Source: CAZOVB01 sp046541415 (GTDB taxonomy: Bacteria > Planctomycetota > Phycisphaerae > SM23-33). From it: 44,804 nucleotides of DNA. Under the pieces are notes generated by a model that worked only from the letters and a program-made list of their open reading frames with translations, had not been told where the DNA came from and searched no databases. This document shows positions 42,181 through 44,804 of the stretch, in pieces (within the stretch, counting starts at the first letter, position 1; each line of letters opens with the position of its first letter). Both the position numbers and the translations under genes were made by a program. The DNA lies in NCBI GenBank assembly GCA_046541415.1, contig JBKHDI010000023.1:1-44804 (forward strand), given 5' to 3'.

Positions 42181-42200
42181 TGGAAATGTGAACGTTTCCA
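42181..42200. promoter_or_regulatory. Inverted repeat / LacI-like operator before the Ser/Thr kinase gene
   Basis: The arms TGGAAA and TTTCCA close a 20-base imperfect dyad. Its right part (42187-42200, TGTGAACGTTTCCA) satisfies the LacI/CcpA-type pattern TGNNANCGNTNNCA. It lies just downstream of the candidate promoter, where a repressor would block elongation. Confidence 0.4.
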
Positions 42201-42241
42201 CCTCCTGATTTCCGCCGGAAGGGATTCCGGACCGAGCAGAT

Positions 42242-43486
42242 ATGAGTAATGAGAAGGCAAACAGTTCGGGCCAATCGATGTCGATGGACACCGAGATCGG
42301 CAAACTGGTCGTCGAGCGTGGCCTGGCGACGCAGGAGGAGGTCCAGAACTGCCTCTCCCTCCACGGCCAGGCCGACCCGTCCGAGGGCTCATTGGCCCAG
42401 ACGCTGATCCAGCACGGCGTGGTGACCCCGGGGCAGATCCAGCGGGTCAAGAAGACCATCGAAGACTCGCGCAAGGGACAGCAGATCCCCGGCTTCCAGA
42501 TCCTCAGCCGCCTGGGTTCGGGGGCCATGGCCACGACGTTCAAGGCCCGCCAGGTCAGCCTCGACAGGCCCGTGGCGATCAAGGTCCTGCCCAAACGCCT
42601 CAGCGAAAACCAGGAGTACGTCGAGCGGTTCTACAAGGAAGGCCGCGCCGCAGCCAAGCTCAATCACGCCCACATCGCCCAGGCCTTCGACGTCGGCGAG
42701 GCAGGCGGATACCACTACTTCGTCATGGAGTTCGTCGACGGCCACACGCTTTACGACGAGATGGCCTCGGGAAAGGTGTTCTCTGAGGCCGAGGCCCTCG
42801 AGGTGATCATCCAGGTCGCCGAGGCCCTCCAGCACGCCCACAGCCAGGGCCTGATCCACCGCGACGTGAAGCCCAAGAACATCATGATCACCAAGTCCGG
42901 CGTGGTCAAACTCGTCGACATGGGCCTGGCCAGGAACGTGACCGACATGAAGGCCGCCCGCGCCGAGGCAGGCCGCGCCTTCGGCACCCCCTACTACATC
43001 AGCCCCGAGCAGATCCGCGGGGAGGTCAACATCGACTTCCGGGCAGACATCTACTCCCTCGGTGCGACACTGTACCACATGGTCACCGGCAAAGTGCCTT
43101 TCGAGGCCGAAACGCCCACCGCCGTCATGCACAAGCACCTGAAGGAAGAGCTCCGCCCGCCGGACCACATCAACGAGTCGCTTTCCAGCGGCCTGGGCGA
43201 AGTGGTCGAAGTCATGATGGCCAAGAACCGCGACAGACGCTACTCGACGACCTCGGATCTGCTGCTGGATCTCAAGGCCATCCAGGCCGGCGAACCTCCG
43301 CTCCAGGCCCGCAAGGCGATTCAACCGGACGTGCTGAACGAACTGGCCCAGTCCAACCCCAACGAACAGACCGCCGAACAGCAGGCAATCTCCCAGCCGA
43401 ACAACCTGATGACCTACGTGGTCATCCTGGCGGTGGCCCTGGGCCTGAGCCTGCTGGTCAACCTCATCCTCCTGGTCGGCGGATGA
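42242..43486 (+). CDS. Membrane Ser/Thr protein kinase with MshEN/GspE-N-like N-terminus
   Basis: A 414-residue protein. Residues about 18-75 (IGKLVVERGLATQEEVQNCL and a second such helix pair) resemble the GspE-N/MshEN domain, some of which bind c-di-GMP. The Hanks-type kinase domain (about 85-340) has LGSGAMATTF, VAIK (K114), HRDVKPKN (H206-R207-D208) and VDMGLA in place of DFG; D226 keeps the metal ligand. The activation segment GTPYYISPEQ is normal. A single C-terminal membrane helix (about 390-412) anchors it with the kinase inside. The ribosome binding site is weak. It precedes a STAS/anti-sigma set, a plausible but unproven signalling link. Confidence 0.9.
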   Translation: MSNEKANSSGQSMSMDTEIGKLVVERGLATQEEVQNCLSLHGQADPSEGSLAQTLIQHGVVTPGQIQRVKKTIEDSRKGQQIPGFQILSRLGSGAMATTFKARQVSLDRPVAIKVLPKRLSENQEYVERFYKEGRAAAKLNHAHIAQAFDVGEAGGYHYFVMEFVDGHTLYDEMASGKVFSEAEALEVIIQVAEALQHAHSQGLIHRDVKPKNIMITKSGVVKLVDMGLARNVTDMKAARAEAGRAFGTPYYISPEQIRGEVNIDFRADIYSLGATLYHMVTGKVPFEAETPTAVMHKHLKEELRPPDHINESLSSGLGEVVEVMMAKNRDRRYSTTSDLLLDLKAIQAGEPPLQARKAIQPDVLNELAQSNPNEQTAEQQAISQPNNLMTYVVILAVALGLSLLVNLILLVGG

Positions 43487-43540
43487 CCGGAGGCCAGAAG
43501 GAAACTTGCCCTCCCCGGGCTGGAGGTTGTCTATACTTGC

Positions 43541-43569
43541 TTGACACTGCCTCCGGCGAGGCTTACGAT
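43541..43569 (+). promoter_or_regulatory. Promoter of the STAS / anti-sigma kinase operon
   Basis: Consensus TTGACA (43541-43546), a 17-bp spacer and TACGAT (43564-43569). The leader of about 24 bases includes TAGGAG. Confidence 0.7.
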
Positions 43570-43599
43570 TCAGGCCAACGCGTGCGGTAGGAGAAGCCC

Positions 43600-43956
43600 A
43601 TGGCCCAGAACAATCCACGAATGAACGTGGTCGTCCAGCAGGACGTCATGATAATCGAGTTGATGAGCCAGAAGATCCTCGATGAGATGGTCATCTCCGA
43701 GATCGGCGAACAGCTCTACAGCCTCGTCGAAAAGTCCGACTATCCCCGGATGATCGTCGACTTCTCGTCCGTCTCTCACATGTCTTCCAGCGCCCTGGGG
43801 ATGTTGATCACCCTCCAGAAACGGATCAAGGAGAAGGACGGCATCCTGAAGCTCTGCTGCGTCCAACCGGCGATTTACGAGGTATTTGTAATCACCAGGC
43901 TCAACGAGATCTTCGACATCTGCGGATCCCTCGAAGAAGCGCTCAAGGGCATGTAA
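43600..43956 (+). CDS. STAS-domain anti-sigma factor antagonist
   Basis: A 118-residue single STAS domain of the SpoIIAA/RsbV type. The phosphorylatable Ser lies in SHMSSSALGMLITL, most likely S63, although the preceding Asp of classic members is Ser here. In the dephosphorylated form such proteins bind and neutralise an anti-sigma kinase, freeing a sigma factor. ATG 43600 has TAGGAG 6 bases upstream and a consensus promoter. The anti-sigma kinase gene starts 8 bases after its stop. Confidence 0.88.
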   Translation: MAQNNPRMNVVVQQDVMIIELMSQKILDEMVISEIGEQLYSLVEKSDYPRMIVDFSSVSHMSSSALGMLITLQKRIKEKDGILKLCCVQPAIYEVFVITRLNEIFDICGSLEEALKGM

Positions 43957-43963
43957 CGGCAGG

Positions 43964-44371
43964 GTGGCGGACTTGCTTGAATCGGCTGTCATAGAATCGG
44001 ATTTCATGCAGGCCAAGCAACTGCAGCAGAAGATCCTGTCGGAAATCGACAAGTACGATTACGACCAGTGCGCCGTCTTTGCCATCCGCCTGGCGATGGA
44101 AGAGGCCCTCAACAACGCCATCCGCCACGGCAACGCGGGCGACCCGAGCAAAAAGGTCGAAGTCGAGTACGAAGTCTCGCCCGAGAAGGTGATGATCCAG
44201 ATCACCGACGAAGGCGTGGGGTTCATCCCCGAGAAGGTCCCGGACCCGACGGCCGACGAAAACCTCGAAAAGCCGTCCGGACGGGGCATTATGCTCATTC
44301 ACGCATACATGGACGAGGTCGAATACCTCAAACGGGGCAACTGTGTTCGCATGGTCAAACTCAACCAGTAG
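43964..44371 (+). CDS. RsbW-like anti-sigma factor kinase (HATPase)
   Basis: A 135-residue GHKL-type ATPase of the RsbW/SpoIIAB group. The N-box is EEALNNAIRHGN (E47, N51, H55), G1 is DEGVGF and G2 is GRGIML. It would bind a sigma factor and phosphorylate a STAS antagonist. The start is GTG 43964, with GGCAGG immediately upstream; a later ATG (residue 15) is less likely because it would remove the first helix. It lies between two STAS genes. Confidence 0.88.
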   Translation: MADLLESAVIESDFMQAKQLQQKILSEIDKYDYDQCAVFAIRLAMEEALNNAIRHGNAGDPSKKVEVEYEVSPEKVMIQITDEGVGFIPEKVPDPTADENLEKPSGRGIMLIHAYMDEVEYLKRGNCVRMVKLNQ

Positions 44372-44386
44372 ACCCGGGCGGTCCGA

Positions 44387-44737
44387 ATGACCTCTCTGCC
44401 TCCCATTGACCTGCAGGTCGACATCCAGGAAGCCGGCGGCTGCGTCTTCGTCTCGGTCGACGGCTCGGTTGGTGTCACCGAGGCCGATGTGCTTCGCAGC
44501 CGACTGGAACCGGTGGCCCGCTCGGCAGCGCCGATTATCGCGGTGGACCTTTCGAAGATGGACTTCATCTCTTCGCCCGGCCTTTCCGTGCTGCTCAAGC
44601 TCGCCCAGCGCGCCCGAACCTGGGACGGGCAGGTCAAGCTCGTCTCCCCGCGCCCGATTATCCGCGACCTGCTCAACCGGACCCGCCTGACCGAAATCTT
44701 CCCGATCTGCGAAACGCGCGAAGACGCGATACAGTAG
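44387..44737 (+). CDS. Second STAS-domain anti-sigma factor antagonist
   Basis: A 116-residue STAS protein different from the one upstream. The Ser site is VDLSKMDFISSPGLSVLLKL, with S63 as the likely phospho-acceptor. ATG 44387 is 15 bases after the anti-sigma kinase stop. The presence of two antagonists for one kinase suggests that separate signals feed one switch. No PP2C phosphatase is seen before the window ends. Confidence 0.86.
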   Translation: MTSLPPIDLQVDIQEAGGCVFVSVDGSVGVTEADVLRSRLEPVARSAAPIIAVDLSKMDFISSPGLSVLLKLAQRARTWDGQVKLVSPRPIIRDLLNRTRLTEIFPICETREDAIQ

Positions 44738-44761
44738 CGACCCCGTCCTTCGCCCACGCAC

Positions 44762-44775
44762 CGCCGCAAGCGGCG
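44762..44775. repeat. REP-like palindrome CGCCGC-AA-GCGGCG
   Basis: A perfect 6-bp stem with a 2-base loop lies 24 bases after the last stop codon, in a context (ACGCAC...GCTACGCG) reminiscent of extragenic palindromes. It may act as a terminator. No second copy was found by eye in the window. Confidence 0.4.
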
Positions 44776-44804
44776 CTACGCGATAGGGACCAGACGCACT
44801 CCCA

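Noticed and set aside
1..44804. tRNA, rRNA, CRISPR or insertion sequence
   Set aside because: No cloverleaf with a CCA end, no rRNA-like stretch, no spaced direct repeats and no transposase or integrase were found by eye.

Overview
The window is a GC-rich (by eye, well over 60%), densely coding bacterial chromosome segment with 37 genes that I can support and no rRNA, tRNA, CRISPR array, transposase or integrase. Two formylglycine sulfatases, a Ser/Thr kinase, partner-switching regulators, an FGGY sugar kinase with oxidoreductases, an outer-membrane core-sugar cluster and a YqiJ/YqiK-type flotillin operon together suggest a Gram-negative member of the Planctomycetota or wider PVC group, perhaps Phycisphaerae. 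That placement is inference; no rRNA is present to confirm it.

Layout. 1-530: non-coding lead-in. 531-10199: an apparent operon of PspA/IM30 protein, YqiJ-like OB-fold membrane protein, YqiK-like flotillin, giant DUF3686-type AAA+ ATPase and a second PspA-like protein, which reads as a membrane-integrity module. 10447-13491: a FeeM-like N-acyltransferase, then a degenerate CPBP-like membrane protein and an M42 aminopeptidase on the other strand. 13640-19092: nadB, a TPR lipoprotein, rnpA-yidD, a GT4 glycosyltransferase and a LOG-family protein. 19233-23788: a tight operon of lipoprotein, waaF-like heptosyltransferase, LPS-core kinase, GT4 and plsY. 23873-28382: two sulfatases, a small zinc-knuckle protein and a REC-GGDEF protein whose receiver lacks the phospho-acceptor Asp. 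28567-35435: carbohydrate and ADP-ribose metabolism (ribulokinase, clan GH-A hydrolase, macrodomain, Nudix hydrolase, Gfo/Idh/MocA oxidoreductase, aldo/keto reductase). 35458-40981: an S41 protease homologue without its lysine, a fusion of a gamma-glutamylcyclotransferase domain to a candidate amidoligase domain, and SppA. 41073-44737: a radical SAM protein, a Ser/Thr kinase and a STAS / anti-sigma kinase / STAS set.

Regulation. Sigma70-like promoters with 16-18 bp spacers can be read in many intergenic gaps. Three (nadB, the GT4 at 18252, the radical SAM gene) put the predicted transcription start 0-4 nt before the start codon, implying leaderless or nearly leaderless mRNAs. The promoters of sppA and the radical SAM gene interleave on opposite strands. 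Candidate operators (inverted repeats) lie at the ribulokinase and Ser/Thr-kinase promoters.

Most unusual content: the PspA-YqiJ-flotillin-AAA+-PspA operon, the GGCT-amidoligase-like fusion beside SppA, the Nudix-macrodomain-glycosidase operon, and several enzymes with substituted active sites. All functions are inferred from sequence read by eye; no database search was run.
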